64,000 nucleotides of DNA, taken from positions 496,001 to 560,000 of the forward strand of contig JAEUWP010000470.1 of assembly GCA_018524725.1 (NCBI GenBank). The letters are read 5' to 3'. The position numbers and the translations under genes were made by a program. This document shows, in pieces, positions 1 through 11,794 of this stretch (the first letter of the stretch is position 1; each line of letters starts with the position of its first letter). Below the pieces are notes generated by a model. It worked only from the letters and a program-made list of their open reading frames with translations, searched no databases and had not been told where the DNA came from. The stretch is from Podaxis mareebaensis. Its lineage: Eukaryota; Basidiomycota; Agaricomycetes; Agaricales; Agaricaceae.

Positions 1-1525
1 GTTTGTGGCACTGGCGTAGGCTCCTTATCCATAACGCGCTTTTTTCGTTTGGAAGACTGTGGTTTCTTGGCCGCCACAGCAGGGCTCGACGCTGTATTGT
101 CGGGCGGTATCCAAGGAGAAGCACCTCCACTTGGTTGAGGTAAAATGACTGGTCCACTCTGCGGACCAGACACCTCTCCCAAGAAAACTTTAAACTCAGC
201 TAACAAATCGGGTGCATCCTTGAATAGGTGCTGTACTTGCAGGTACACCTGATTTTGTAGAGCGGTCGTCCTGTGAGCCCCGTCAGCCATACAATGAACC
301 AACTCCGAGTGACGCCAAATTAAGCAAAAACGCACGCGGCCTCCTTTTTATATGTCTGCAAAATATCCAAAAACTGCTTATACGTATCCTGATCATCATT
401 ATATCGTGCTTTGATCTTATTGAGGTACTGGATAGCGTGATTGAACTGCCCGTTGCCGTCCTTGTCTACCTGTGCGGATGTGGAAGTCGTGGGGGGTGGT
501 GGTTGACGCCCGTGCAAATCGCCAAGAAATGACGCAGCAACGGTCACCTGAGTACTCTGCTGTTGTGGAGGTTGGCCCGGAGGGGGCTGTCCTGGAGGAT
601 ATGCACCAGGCGGGGCACTAGGATCGAATGGTACTTGGCCATGGGACGTCATGTGGAACGCTGCCGGGGTAAGGGAGCGTGATATTGTGCCACCAGGTAC
701 GCTGGCCATGGCCGTAGGCGGAGGCGCGGGTGTAGGGTACAATAGTGGGTTGCCATGACCTGGAGGCGGTAGACTCTGTAAGTCTCTTGTGGGTCGGGGC
801 GGGACGGCAATGCCGTTGGTGGTCTGGGTCGTGGTACCTTGTGGTGTTGTTACGGTGATGGTATTGGGGTCGGAGGGGTCGGCGGAGACTTCGATGCGAT
901 AGCCCACAGGCAGGAATGTGTTGAAGCCTTGAATGAGGTACGGGTTTCCATTAAAGAGTTTGGAAACACGATTGATGACGCCTGGGGTGTCGATACTGCA
1001 TGCAAAACAGGAAGACGGAGAGAAAGATGAGAACACGAAGAACGAACAAGACGACCAGAGAACTCACTTTTGACTCTTAAAATCCTTCATGATGTCGAGA
1101 AACTGATTGTACACCTCCGGTCTCTCTGCGAATTGAACCTTGACGGCGTCGAGATAACTGAGCGCGTCGGTGACGTTGAGGGGTCGGCCCATTTCCGGGG
1201 CAATAGCAGAGTCTGGGGGCTGTGGAAGGGGAGTGCCGGCTTTTGGAGTGTGGGGCTTCATGTCTGGAACGAGAGTCGGGGTGAGCGGAAGGGCGGGGAG
1301 TGAGTAGGGCAGAGGGATGGGGAAGGGCAGGGGCGTAGGGGTCGGGTGGAAGAGAGGAAGTGAAGCGCCGTCGTGTATTCCCAAGGGACTCGCACTAGCA
1401 GCCAAAATAGATCTGTTCTCCGAGCTTGATGTCTTCTCAACAACAACTTCCTCCCCCGTCCCAGCCCCAACATGTTCTTCGGAATGCCTTGCGCAGAGTT
1501 CAGCCATCGATGCCACTCCCGTCAT
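1..1525 (-). CDS. SIN3: SIN3-type transcriptional corepressor, N-terminal part (partial)
   Basis: Scaffold of the Sin3/Rpd3 histone deacetylase complex in the nucleus; it binds repressors through paired amphipathic helix (PAH) domains. Three exons are visible on the minus strand: 1525-1068, 995-336 and 270 to the window edge, joined by 72- and 65-nt GT-AG introns without breaking frame. PAH1 spans the first junction ([18 protein letters not shown], then [15 protein letters not shown] and [10 protein letters not shown]). PAH2 spans the second ([15 protein letters not shown], then [19 protein letters not shown]). The linker is rich in Pro, Gln and Thr, as is usual. ATG at 1525 is used; an in-frame ATG at 1506 is an alternative. 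PAH3, the HDAC-interaction domain and the C-terminus lie outside the window. The family call rests on two ordered PAH domains and is firm; the start is less certain. Confidence 0.9.
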
Positions 1526-2298
1526 TGCTGTCGTCGTTTGTGTTGACCTTCGAGTCCGATTGCTGGTCGACTCTTTCTCCGTGCACCACAGTCCGGCGTC
1601 CGATTAAAACACCGTGGGAGCCAACACCAACTTTATCTAATCTTGCTTTGTTTGTCTTATAAGATAAGATAACCCGTGAAATCCATGGACATGCTCTCTG
1701 CATATACCTGAGCCCGCGGATGCTAGGCATGCTTAGTGGTCTCTTTGAAGCGGAATGCAAGGGTCCGGATGCACCGACACGTGCTATACTGACACTTTTG
1801 ATCCGGTTAGTATATTGCACGAATCAGAAGCAGTTAAAACCGTGAAATTCGTCATTATATATAAGATCGAAACGTTTCGGGGTATGTCTCTCGCCGAGGC
1901 GAGACGAACGCGTGAGGTACAATCACGCTTGTAAAGTAACCGGTTCACAGACAAATCTAGCTATCCTGTCTATCCAACTGCCTAAATCATAACGCGGAAG
2001 CCAGATCGCCAGGGATCGAAAAGCGAAAGAAAAAATACATATACAAAGGAATGGATGTCGAGATATGCTGACAAGGCGCTGTAACTATCCACCTCAAACC
2101 CCCGGACAACATCCAGGTGCTGAGTAGGATTCGCCGGACGGATTCCAGATCTCCCAATCTAAATACCTCATTATCCTGCGGCGATCTGGGTTGTCGGATA
2201 ACTGCCCGCTCCGACCAACGAGCCCAAGTTAAGGGACCGAACATGGAATATTAACATTTAAACAGTTATGGCAATGGTGATCGGTCCAAAGCTGGTGC
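1526..2298. other. Intergenic, upstream of SIN3
   Basis: No coding segment with convincing splice signals or recognisable protein sequence. It should hold the SIN3 promoter and the 3' flank of the gene at 2299. Short open frames on both strands overlap one another and resemble no family. Confidence 0.5.
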
Positions 2299-3488
2299 TC
2301 AAGTCTTATCCAACTTGAAGAACCTGTGCGGGGCGGTGGATGGCCGGACCAATTTTTCAGGAGGGAGCGTCTTGCTACGTTTACCTTCCTTACTTCGATC
2401 CACATCGTCCAGAAACATAGGAGGTGCTGGTGGGCGCACAAAATATGGAGCCTCATATGGCTGGGTCCGAAGCACTTGCGATCGCTTCTTCTCAACATTC
2501 TTCGGGGACGAAGAGAAGAATTTCGAGTGAGACGCTGGGGTTCGAATTAATATTGTGCAGGACAAATGACAGAAACTAATTTGTGCCTTACATTGAGAAG
2601 CAACGCAGTCTAAGCTCTTTTCCTGACGTAATGTCTTCTTGCTGCTCTTTCCGGAGAGACTAAATGCTGTCTTATCTTTCTTTCTTGCTTTGGAGTCCGG
2701 GAGAGGCAGTTTTCCCTCCGTGAATTCAGATAATTGCGGTGATGATGCAGAGCGATGAATCTTGGGCTTCTCACCTCCCCAAAGGGGCTTAAGACTTGAT
2801 AGGCGGAATGGAGATCCACTACGAGACCCTTCTCTTGGTGGTGATGGGTGGCGGCGAGGAAGATCAGGGAGTGATGGTGGATGAGCCAAGGTCAGACTCC
2901 GGCGTTTAGAGCAAACTTTATCCTCAGATTGCCTGTTAGGACTGGGGTGGATGGTGATCGTAGGAGCCTTGACATTCATATTATCGACATGGTCGACATG
3001 GTTGATTGTGATGACAGGGGCAACCAGAACGAATTCATGTCGACGACTGAAGGAATCCAGAGATGATACGCGGCGTAGTCGAGGACTATCAGGGGGTACT
3101 GACAGTGACGTAGACGTTCCGTTCGTAGAAATCTTGCTCGTCGTCGCCTCGGAATTGCATTTTGAAATTCCAGGAGCAGAAGGGTCGGGGGGTCTTTTGG
3201 AGGAGCTTCGTGTCTGCCGAACTTTCGACCCTTGTGCCGGAGCCTTTGGGATTCGACGTCCCCGGGATATAATTGGAAGCTTCGGAGCCGGATATGCCAT
3301 GGGCTCTGGGAAGAATTGACGCAGCACAGCTCCGAGGATACAAGTGAGAATACTCTGAGGACAGGAGGACATAAATACTCCCAATGCAACTTTATGAATC
3401 CAATAGTGTGACGTACCAATGCATAGCCAACGGTCCCATAGAGAAACCCAGCAGTCCCAACAACATATCGATGTGTCTGCGAATCCAT
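2299..3488 (-). CDS. Hypothetical protein with one N-terminal membrane segment
   Basis: Unrecognised. Three exons, 3488-3417, 3354-2592 and 2534-2299, are joined by 62- and 57-nt introns (GTACGT...CAG and GTAAGG...CAG) to give 356 residues in frame. Splicing out the first intron creates one continuous hydrophobic stretch, residues about 10-35 (GTAGFLYGTVGYALSILTC), made from both exons, which supports the join. The rest is basic, Ser/Pro-rich and probably disordered (RRIPKAPAQGSKVRQTRSSS), with Lys/Arg clusters near the C-terminus. It looks like a membrane-anchored, cytosol-facing tail protein. It lies in tandem downstream of no close partner. No function is proposed. Confidence 0.6.
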
Positions 3489-3735
3489 GGCTGACTATCT
3501 AAGCCAGAGAAGAATATCGATGTAGAACCAAAATGAAAAGAAAAGGAGAAAAGAGACAGTGAGGTGCCCGAGAAGGGGTGGTGACTAGCACGCGCTGGCC
3601 GGATGTACTGCTGCGTGCTTAAGTAGGACAAGCTGTGTTCATGGGCGGTATATCAATGATGGACCTTGGAATCCGTAGTTGCGAAGGGGTATGGTATTGT
3701 TGGAGGGGGGACGAAAGTGACAGGTCAACCGTTGG

Positions 3736-4083
3736 CTATTTGTACCTGCCCAGGGTCGAGGTAATGTATGCCATACTAATCAAACCATCCAGCCAGAGAC
3801 ATGTTGCAGCGGTAGACCTCGTTAGTACATATGCAGGCATACCATTGTTACCAGCTACATAGGGTGAAACGAGAGAAAGCCAGGCATGTATCAAACCGAA
3901 GACTGATCTCATCATCCAACTCATCGTGATCCTTGCCAGATTTGCCATCACAACCATTGCTACACTCAGTAACTTAGTACATTCCGCCCACCAAATAGCA
4001 ACCAGCGGAGGAAAATCGGTCGTAACCAATCCTAGAAAGTAGCGACTCGGGTAGTAGAGTACTCGAGCGCTGCGCAGTTTCAT
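3736..4083 (-). CDS. Doubtful small hydrophobic ORF
   Basis: An ATG-initiated frame of about 115 codons encodes a protein with several hydrophobic stretches (LLSVAMVVMANLARITMSW, SVFGLIHAWLSLVSPYVAG). It ends at a stop just after CTGGGCAG, which is followed by a GTACAA that could be a splice donor. I do not recognise it and cannot complete a splice model. Hydrophobic chance frames are common, so it is listed only as a candidate in the 980-bp gap between the gene at 2299-3488 and the PalI-type gene. Confidence 0.2.
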   Translation of the reverse strand: MKLRSARVLYYPSRYFLGLVTTDFPPLVAIWWAECTKLLSVAMVVMANLARITMSWMMRSVFGLIHAWLSLVSPYVAGNNGMPAYVLTRSTAATCLWLDGLISMAYITSTLGRYK

Positions 4084-4468
4084 GGGAATTGGAGACTTAA
4101 ACACCGGGTACCGCAGCGAGAACCGCAGTGGGCCAGGACGGCCGGCTTGCTGTGTTCGGCGGAGACGGCTGGAGAAGAATGGCCGCGAAAACCGTGTATT
4201 TATGGATTAATGCCTAGACGAGGTCAATAAACGGGTAAAAAGTTGGATTATGTTGTAATCATTAGCTGTGCTGAATGCATTGAGCGTGGAGGCGGGGAGA
4301 AGGCTGTTGGAGCTTGGTTGCCGAATGTGATACCAAAGAAGGCAGAAGCAGAGGCGGTGCTGCCAGGTCAGGGAGTTGGATCAATGCTACTCTAGTCTCT
4401 TTCTCATCCTCCCATTCTCCTTCATCCGCTCTTTATTCATTGCAGCATCTCCCTTGAACGCGGAGAAC

Positions 4469-6435
4469 ATGAACTGCATTCGTCCCGCAACGCCCGGGTT
4501 CATCGTCACCCTCGTTGCGGCCATCCTACTCGCAGTCGTTTCGTTCTGTGTCCCCTACTTCAAGTCTGTCTATTTCCTAAGAGCAGACATCGACATCGGC
4601 AACAACCATGGCGCAATAACCTTTGGCACTCTCGGATATTGCTTGGAGCTCCCGAATGGGACAACATGTTCAAGTCCTTCTATCGGATACCAACTAGGTA
4701 TAGTGGCTACTATTACATCTGCCCCCTGTGCGCCAAAACATTTTTATTACCAGATATCAACGGTCTGGTGGGCAACAAGTTCAGCATACAGATCCCTCAA
4801 GTCGCCGTCAAATGGATAACCTACGCTCTCTTCCTTCATGTTATCGGTCTCGCCCTCGCAGCTATTTCCGCAGTCTTTGGCCTCCTCGCCCACGTCCGCG
4901 AAATGTCTATGGCCTGCTGCAGTACCTGCATCTCTGGTTTCGCAGCTGGCGTCACCCTCATCGCCTTCATCTTCGACCTCGTCCTCTTCTTCATTGCCAA
5001 GGCACGCATCAACTCCGTAGGTCGCGCGTCAACAGGCAGCGCCATCTGGTTGACCCTAGCAGCGTGGATATTGCTATTCTTCAGCGGCTGCTTCTACGCA
5101 TTAGGCCGCTGTTGTATCGCAAAACGAGGGCCAAGATCTAAATGGGGTAAGAGGGAGGATCCAGAAACCGCTGGGCCCGATGCACAATATGCGGAACGGA
5201 TGAGGCTGGAGGCTGTTAAGGCCGAAGCGGAACGGATGAGGCTGGAGGCTGTTAAGGCCGAAGCGGAACGAAAGGCTAAGCAATCAACTGGGGGAGGCGG
5301 AGGTCTACCTGCCTTCTACGAGACCGTACCATTGACTGCCCGAGTCGAGGGCGACGCTGTCTACACTGACTATAAGGACGAGACATCCGACACCTCTACT
5401 GCTGTCAGCCACAACCGCCCACAAAAGCCCGGACATACTCCTAGTGGCTACGCACCCGCTCCCCAGGGTACACGCGCTGTTGACGAATATTATACACCAA
5501 CTCCCCCCACTGCTGCCTCGAGTACGATGTATCCTCCACGACCCCAACGTCAGACACATCCTGAACGACAAGGTAGCGGTCACTCCTATGCGCCCTCGAC
5601 GTACCCTCAAAACTCGTCCACTCCCGCCCCCCGCAGGCAGGCTAGCGGCTATGCGCCCTCAACCGATGTTACATCTACTTATCTGAACGCTCCTTTGAAT
5701 ACATCACCCCCACCGGCCAATAACCAACATTTGTCTTCTGCGGGTTACCAGGATCCATATACCGCTCCCGGCCGCGACTATGGACATAGAGCCGGAGGAT
5801 CATCTTGTATGTTGTGCTCTTGTTATCGGTTGACACCTAAACTCACATTTTGCCTAGACCACACCGCAGCGTCACACCACCAACAACCGTCGTCTTACTC
5901 GCAGTACGACCAATATAACAACTACACCTCGCAACCTCAACCTCAAACAACACACTATGCTGAGCCCTCATTCAACCCAGACATTTACAACAGTACCGCC
6001 ATTCTCCCCACTTCCTCAAGCCCACCCATGCCCACCGTGAACACCTCCACTCCCAATCCCTACACCTCAGCCCCTGCCTCCAATCCATATATCTCCACCC
6101 CCAACCCATATGCCCAATCACCGCCCCCACAACAATATCCCGCGCCTGAGAGGCAATACACCCTAGGCGGAGATGGCTATGGCCCCAATTCTGTTCCACG
6201 CCTCCCAGAACAAAGCAGCTTGTCATACTACCCGTACTCGGGAGGCGGAGCGGGAGTGTCCTCTAGCAGTTACCCACCCCCCATTGACCCCAATACAGGT
6301 TACGGAGCGCCATCACATACGAATCCTATTAAAGGGCCTCAACAACCAACTACTTCCTCATCGGTTTCTGATGATGCGCCACCAGGATATGAAGCCGGGA
6401 CGTCTGGGGTTACTGGATACTGGGGCAAGCCTTGA
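4469..6435 (+). CDS. PalI/Rim9-SUR7 family tetraspan membrane protein
   Basis: Pali/SUR7-type plasma-membrane protein. In ascomycetes PalI/Rim9 helps the alkaline-pH sensor; basidiomycetes use a partly different sensor set, so the exact role here is inferred. Three exons (4469-4697, 4754-5806, 5858-6435) give 619 residues in frame. The family start RPATPG...VTLVAAILLAV is followed by four hydrophobic helices: about residues 9-30, WITYALFLHVIGLALAAISA, CISGFAAGVTLIAFIFDLVL and AIWLTLAAWILLFFSGC, with cysteines between the first two. A charged segment follows, containing a perfect 12-residue duplication, and then a long Pro/Ser/Tyr-rich cytosolic tail. ATG 4469 is preferred over the upstream in-frame 4376 because RPATPG normally lies close to the start. 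Confidence 0.85.
5191..5262 (+). repeat. Perfect 36-bp tandem duplication inside the PalI-like gene
   Basis: Two identical 36-bp units, 5191-5226 and 5227-5262, are followed by 8 bases of a third. Each encodes AERMRLEAVKAE in an amphipathic charged segment just after the fourth membrane helix. Perfect identity at the DNA level points to a recent duplication. Confidence 0.95.
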
Positions 6436-6624
6436 TCATTGATTGATGGAGCTTGTGTTTCTAGTAGGAGTTCTATGGCCAATATGATACCGTGGCAGAC
6501 ATACAGATGATGATTTCACGTATATATAGTTGTTTTAACACGGACTGATTGATAGCATCACGTTTCAAGTTTTTGTATCTTGTCCTAGTTTATTTACCTG
6601 ATACCGTTCTTTCTTTGGACACTA

Positions 6625-8591
6625 TTAGATCCAGCGGCTTGATTTCTTAAGTGATGTCGTTGCTTTTGGAGGTTTGTTGGTCAAGAACATGGAGAGAAAG
6701 TCATGGACAAAGTCTGCAGCGGCGATTCCAGTGACCTCAGCTGCATTTCCAGTTTGAAAGCAGTTTTCTTAATATTCGTAATTTTACGCAAGTGTGGATA
6801 CACTCACCATGGTCATACGCTGGTGCAACTTCTACGACATCGGCACCGCTGATAAAGGGTAGTTTATGTGATTGATTTGATTGGTGTCCATTTAAAAAAG
6901 GATGAACAACGTACACAAAATTTAGTCCTGCGAGCCCACGTAGAATGCGTTTTACTTCACGAGTCGTCCATCCGCCAGCTTCGGGAGTTCCAGCTGCATG
7001 AAACATTCAGTATCTCCGCTCCACACAAACCATTTTGGAGAAAGACTCACTCCCAGGCGCCAGTCCTGGATCTACGGCCATGTACAGGGGTCAATTTAGC
7101 TCTTGGGAACGCGGTGGAGATCGGTTATCACTTACCCACAACATCAATGTCCAAACTTTGCGGAGTGGGTACGCATCAGCATTTCATTTACTGTCAGGGC
7201 GAAGAAGGAAGTGGGGCTCTGAAAAACTGCGTACCTGAGGTACACTGGACTGTCACCGATACGTTCCCTGATACGTTTGACAATTGCGGGGACGCCAAAA
7301 TCGTCGATATCATCTGTTGAGATAACTTGAAAGCCAACATTGGTATCATTCTCTAAGTCATCTAAGCCCTGTTTACGCCGAATCAGCGGAGCTTACTTGG
7401 GATGGATTGGAAATAGAGGGGAGGGGGAGAATGAGAATGAGGAACACACGGCGAGTTTGCAACGAATTCCAGCATGTATGCTATTGTTCGCGATAAGGCC
7501 TTCTTCGTTGGCTAAGTAGAAGAATGTGCCATGGGTTACACGGGACTGTTCTGTCATTTGACCTGGGTATGAGCTCCATGTATCCTGTGAGAGAAAAGAA
7601 GAGTGGGTGTCAGGATACCTCCGCCGTGGAATCACAAAGCTAGTACGCACTAAATGAGCATCAAAATGGATAACGGAAATGGGGCCATAGACTTTGTACA
7701 AGGATCTGAGAATGGGAAGAACCTGGGTCGGCGCGTCTCAATATAAACCGAACGCAACGTTTGTGGTGAACTGACAATGGTATGGTCTCCTCCGAGACTG
7801 GACGAATCAACAGTAAGCCATCAATGTTATCTTATTCGCCTCCGCTCGACTTACCTGACAATCTTTGGGTGGATCTGTCCATCCTTGGCCATAATGCGGC
7901 GGCCAGATTGCGCGGATATCTCCTTCTTGACAGTCGCGGGCTTCCTCGCTAAAAGCGATGAATACGCGACCTCCATCTGATCCACCGCGAGTGCATTATC
8001 GAAAGGATTAACAGGAACCTTCAAGCATCACGTTGAGTTTTTGTGGGTTTGATAAAGATAACATGCCACAGACATCACCACAGTCGATAACTTTGAATCC
8101 CTGGTCGTACGGGTTCACGCCCCATGACATCGTGTATCCCCTTCCTTCCCTTTGTCTCCTACTCCCAGAACGTATCGCGTATGGACCGAATCGCGCCCTA
8201 TTAAAGCCGTTAAAGCCGTTATCATATGTATTGGTGCTCCACGGGACAGTAGAGCATGAGGGACCCACCCAGGTCGGTAAGTAACCCCAGTATCAAACGG
8301 CATTCCCAGAATTGCAATATCAAAGGGCACGTCCTCTTTCTCTAAACACCGATAGTACGGCAAATGTGAGAAAGACAGGGGCCCGGAGAATGTTTGATCG
8401 ACCTGTGGACCATATTTTTCTAGCCAGGTTGGCTCCTTAGGCGTCATCGCGTGTACGAGCTGGGGTCCGTGTATGAATGGGTTTTGGTTCGCGTTCTCGT
8501 GGTGACCGTGGTGTTCGTGGCCGTGTCCATGGTGGGCCTCTGTCAAAACAATGCAAAAACCGAGGATAGCGAAGGGAAATGGCCTCGTCAT
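6625..8591 (-). CDS. Secreted agmatinase-like ureohydrolase
   Basis: Arginase/agmatinase-fold Mn enzyme that hydrolyses a guanidino group to release urea (agmatine to putrescine in the best-known members). Twelve exons: 8591-8269, 8197-8074, 8018-7855, 7797-7776, 7722-7651, 7584-7450, 7368-7235, 7155-7136, 7071-7051, 6993-6915, 6848-6808, 6740-6625. They total 1251 nt, 416 residues, one frame. Metal-binding motifs appear in order: GGDHTI, FDAHLDTW and [19 protein letters not shown], then [18 protein letters not shown]. The N-terminus has a signal-peptide-like core ([13 protein letters not shown]) followed by a His-rich stretch, [14 protein letters not shown]. Three exons are only 20-22 nt. 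One donor is GTCTGT. Secretion and metal chelation by the His tract are inferences; substrate cannot be fixed from sequence. Confidence 0.92.
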
Positions 8592-8931
8592 CGTGATGTG
8601 TGCAATGGAAATTGCCCAAAGTCAAGATAAGCTGGTGAGAATCATGATATGGCAGCTGCTCAAAGTCGATGGCCGGGATGTAACGGCAAGTAACGGCATT
8701 GGTTTACTCCTAAATGATCGCGAGATCCTCATGATTTTTAGTTGACGCATCAGTACAATACATAGGAGGCATACACATGAATACTAGATAGATACGCATT
8801 ATACTGGTGCTAGAATACGGGTGGTGCCGGATTGCAGAATACCCACAGAATATGATTGTTGTTTTACTGAGAGTAGAAGTGTAATGATACAGTCGTACAT
8901 GAAGCAAAAGAAGAAATTGATACCAGGAAGA

Positions 8932-11205
8932 TTAATGACTTGAAGGTGAAGCAGTGTTGGGTGAGAAAGGGAGGCTGGAGAGGGAAGTCGTCTCAGTTTT
9001 CGTCGCATGATAAACTCGAATGGTCCGTATATGAACGGATTCGTCGTGGCCTTCAAAAAGCTGGTGAATATCTAGCTTGTGGGTGTCGCTGATACAAGGG
9101 GAAACGAAACTTCCACGGTCGCGCTCCGGATTCGTTGGCCAGTGAAATCGTTGGCGACGGAAACTAATGCAAATTTCAGTCAAAGAAGTCGATGGTATAT
9201 CGACAAACTTACGTTTCGTATGTCCACAGGGCATCATTTAGCTCAGTATCGTCTACTATCCTCCTTCCGAAATCGTCCATACGCGAGCGAATGTAGTTAA
9301 CTATCGCGGGGCTAGAGGCCAGGACGGTATGGATCCATTTGCAGGCGTGAAACTCGGTCTCCATGGCACTGAGAGGGATGAACGTCGAAGGGGCAATAAT
9401 GATCCCAGGAGATTGCAACAGTCCTCGAGCGGGTTGGGTTTGGTAGGATGACTTTCCTCGAGCTACCTGCTGTCTGGCAGCTGCTGTTTCCGCAGTTGCC
9501 GCAACAAGATCAGAGTAAGAGATACCCAAGCGACCTGCGGCCTTTGCGCTGTGTCGCAAAGGGTGCTCCGGCCGAGTGGGACTGCTGCCATTGCTTCCCA
9601 CCGATTGCCTTCGATCACTTTCTTCAATATCGGAGTCTGGATCAGAATGGGGAAGGCTATCGACACTGGCGTTGCGTGGTGAATCGCCCTGATGCAATGG
9701 GGTGGGCGAGGTCGGGGCCAATCTGATATCGTAAGTCTCGGTATTGCTGACGTTTCCGCATCCGAAAGTGTATCTCAAGAGGTCGGGCACAAAGTTTTCA
9801 GGGGAGGGATGCACAAAGCGTTTCCGAAGCATGCTCGTGAATACATCTTCCACATCCTCTGCAATCTGGCGATTGTCCTCCCATACCTGAAGATATTCCA
9901 TCGAACGACGATACGAAGCCATAGTTGTCTCCCGCGACCCGGGCCTGGGGTTCATTGTTCTTCCCGTAGAGATACTGTCGGTAGTCTCGCTCTTGTTTGG
10001 CGCTGGTAAGGTGGTGTTGTCACTGGTATCGCGGGAACACCCCGGCTCGCACGGAGTTTGGCTATCTTGTGAAAAATGGTCCCAGGGCGGAACAACGATG
10101 GGAACGGGACCGTATGGGAAGAAAAGTTCATCGTCGATTAATTCCAGTTGTCCTCTGGCTCTCAGGACGCGACGAGCTTCAGATATCACAAAGCTCCATC
10201 TGTCATGTGGAATTGAGAGAGAAAGATTTGCCATGCGGACAAAGTCGAAGCTCTTGTCTGGGAAGGGCAGGGGGTATTTGGTACTAAGAGAATCAATGTA
10301 GTGTTGAGTGTAAATTTGGATAATTGAAGAGGATCACTCACAAGTTTCCCCTTAATAAACGAACGTTGCCCCTTTCCCGCACCTCTGGTAACATGACATC
10401 TACCAAGTCAAAGCCTGTGAAATCCGTGTTTGGCCAAAAATTGGCAGCATCCAATAGCCAATGTCCTTGTCCACATCCCAAATCAAGTACCGTTGAGGGT
10501 GGCCTATCCATTGTTTTACTGAAAGTTGGTAGGGGCGACGTCAGGCGCCGCAGTAAGAGATGTGAATATTTCTCGCTAAACAAAAATTTATCAGTATCAA
10601 CGACGACCGATAGCTGGAAGCCCTCACTTTTCAAGTGTGATTGGGTCATACGACTGCATATAGACAGCGTCACCCGGATAAGGATGCAGCCTCATGCCTC
10701 CATGGCGATGCCACCCCCTCTTCTCCACAAATGCATCCTCTGTGCGACCTATAACAATATCATCGCGGCTTCTCCTGGGAGTGACGCCGGCAGCATTTCT
10801 GAGCGAGCCCAAGGATGACTTGCTCACTACACCATGTCGGAGGAGTGAAGGACGTTCCTTTTCGACATGGGCCTTGGATTCGCCGCCCATAGATGCGTAA
10901 CACGATATCTTGCGTAACCGTCCTTCCTTCTCCTTCCCTTTGTCTTTGGATCTATAAACCATCTCTAACAACGAAGAGGTCTGGAGTGACACGAATAGTT
11001 GGACTGAGTTCCTCCTCGAGGCTTTGGGGAAATGTAGTTGTGGGGCATCCGATTCCTCTGACAGTAATTGCGAAACGGGGCGGTAGTGGCTGGTTGCTGG
11101 TCGTCGCCTCGGTGGTCGTGTCGGTTTGTTTTCGGAAGCTGGCTGAGGAGCTGGTGACGTTGGAACGCGACGGGAAAGAGGTCGATGAGTATCTATGGCA
11201 GCCAT
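8932..11205 (-). CDS. SAM-dependent methyltransferase with long disordered N-terminus
   Basis: Class I methyltransferase. Four exons (11205-10628, 10575-10342, 10283-9213, 9163-8932; introns 52, 58 and 49 nt) give 704 residues in frame. Residues 1 to about 190 are basic and Ser/Pro-rich. The SAM-binding motif I is TVLDLGCGQGHWLLDAA, followed by an acidic-loop region (NTDFTGFDLVDV) and the downstream PLPFPDKSFDFVRM segment and ARRVLRARGQLELID, typical of this fold. A second Ser/Pro-rich region and a C-terminal block with HACKWI and RFHWP follow. The upstream GTG at 11256 is in frame, but ATG 11205 is the first proper start. Substrate unknown: small molecule, RNA or protein. It sits about 2.4 kb from a halogenase gene. 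Confidence 0.82.
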
Positions 11206-11794
11206 TTCGTCGTAGACCGGAGGATGTGTGAGGCCGAGTACGTCAATGCCAACCACCTACGAACGTTGCTGCCCCCTTTCTTCCTCCCTGTAGTGAAGAT
11301 GCAGAGATGGTGGTCTGAGCAGATAGGAACGAACGAGGGGAAAGCAAAAAGCAAAAGCCGACATGGGTTGACACCGAGTTATGATTAAAGCGCTTGTAAT
11401 GAACATGCTCGGCCGGACACCACCCTGATCGAATTGGAGTTTATGAATATCTAAGCGGAAATGAGAGTGGAGACAGCCTTGTGAAATGTTCGGAGCAGTA
11501 ACCCGTTTCAGGATTACACCTCCGATCATTCACTCCCAAAACTGTTCTTCTCGACCGAGTAATCATCAACTCACTAAGCATAGACCAGACACTTCACCCA
11601 AGATTGACCAATCTGGCTGGCCTAGGGAATTAAGATGTATTCGAGGCAGTAAAATACTACACGGCAGCTTCCATACAGGGAGCAGTCATCATCACAAGAC
11701 CTCGGTTGGGTCTAAGAATACGCACGGGTAACATGGCCATCAACGCTTGACACTTGGCGGGCGGCAAAACGACCATATCAAAGCAATTGACTTT
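11206..11794. other. Intergenic between methyltransferase and SF3b5 genes
   Basis: No gene recognised in 589 bp. Both neighbours are on the minus strand, so this should contain the methyltransferase promoter and the SF3b5 3' end. Confidence 0.5.

Noticed and set aside
1500..1820. Minus-strand frame upstream of SIN3 as an extra N-terminal exon
   Set aside because: It overlaps the SIN3 start in another frame, has no homology, and no splice pair joins it sensibly.
3736..4104. Hydrophobic minus-strand ORF as a confident membrane protein
   Set aside because: Its first codon is GTG, no complete splice model was found and no family was recognised; kept only as a low-confidence candidate from the ATG at 4083.
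6625..8591. Agmatinase-like gene as a pseudogene because every frame is broken
   Set aside because: All breaks coincide with introns having proper splice ends, and the 12 exons give 416 continuous residues with intact metal ligands.
11206..11256. GTG at 11256 as methyltransferase start
   Set aside because: Nuclear fungal genes start with ATG; the first in-frame ATG is at 11205.
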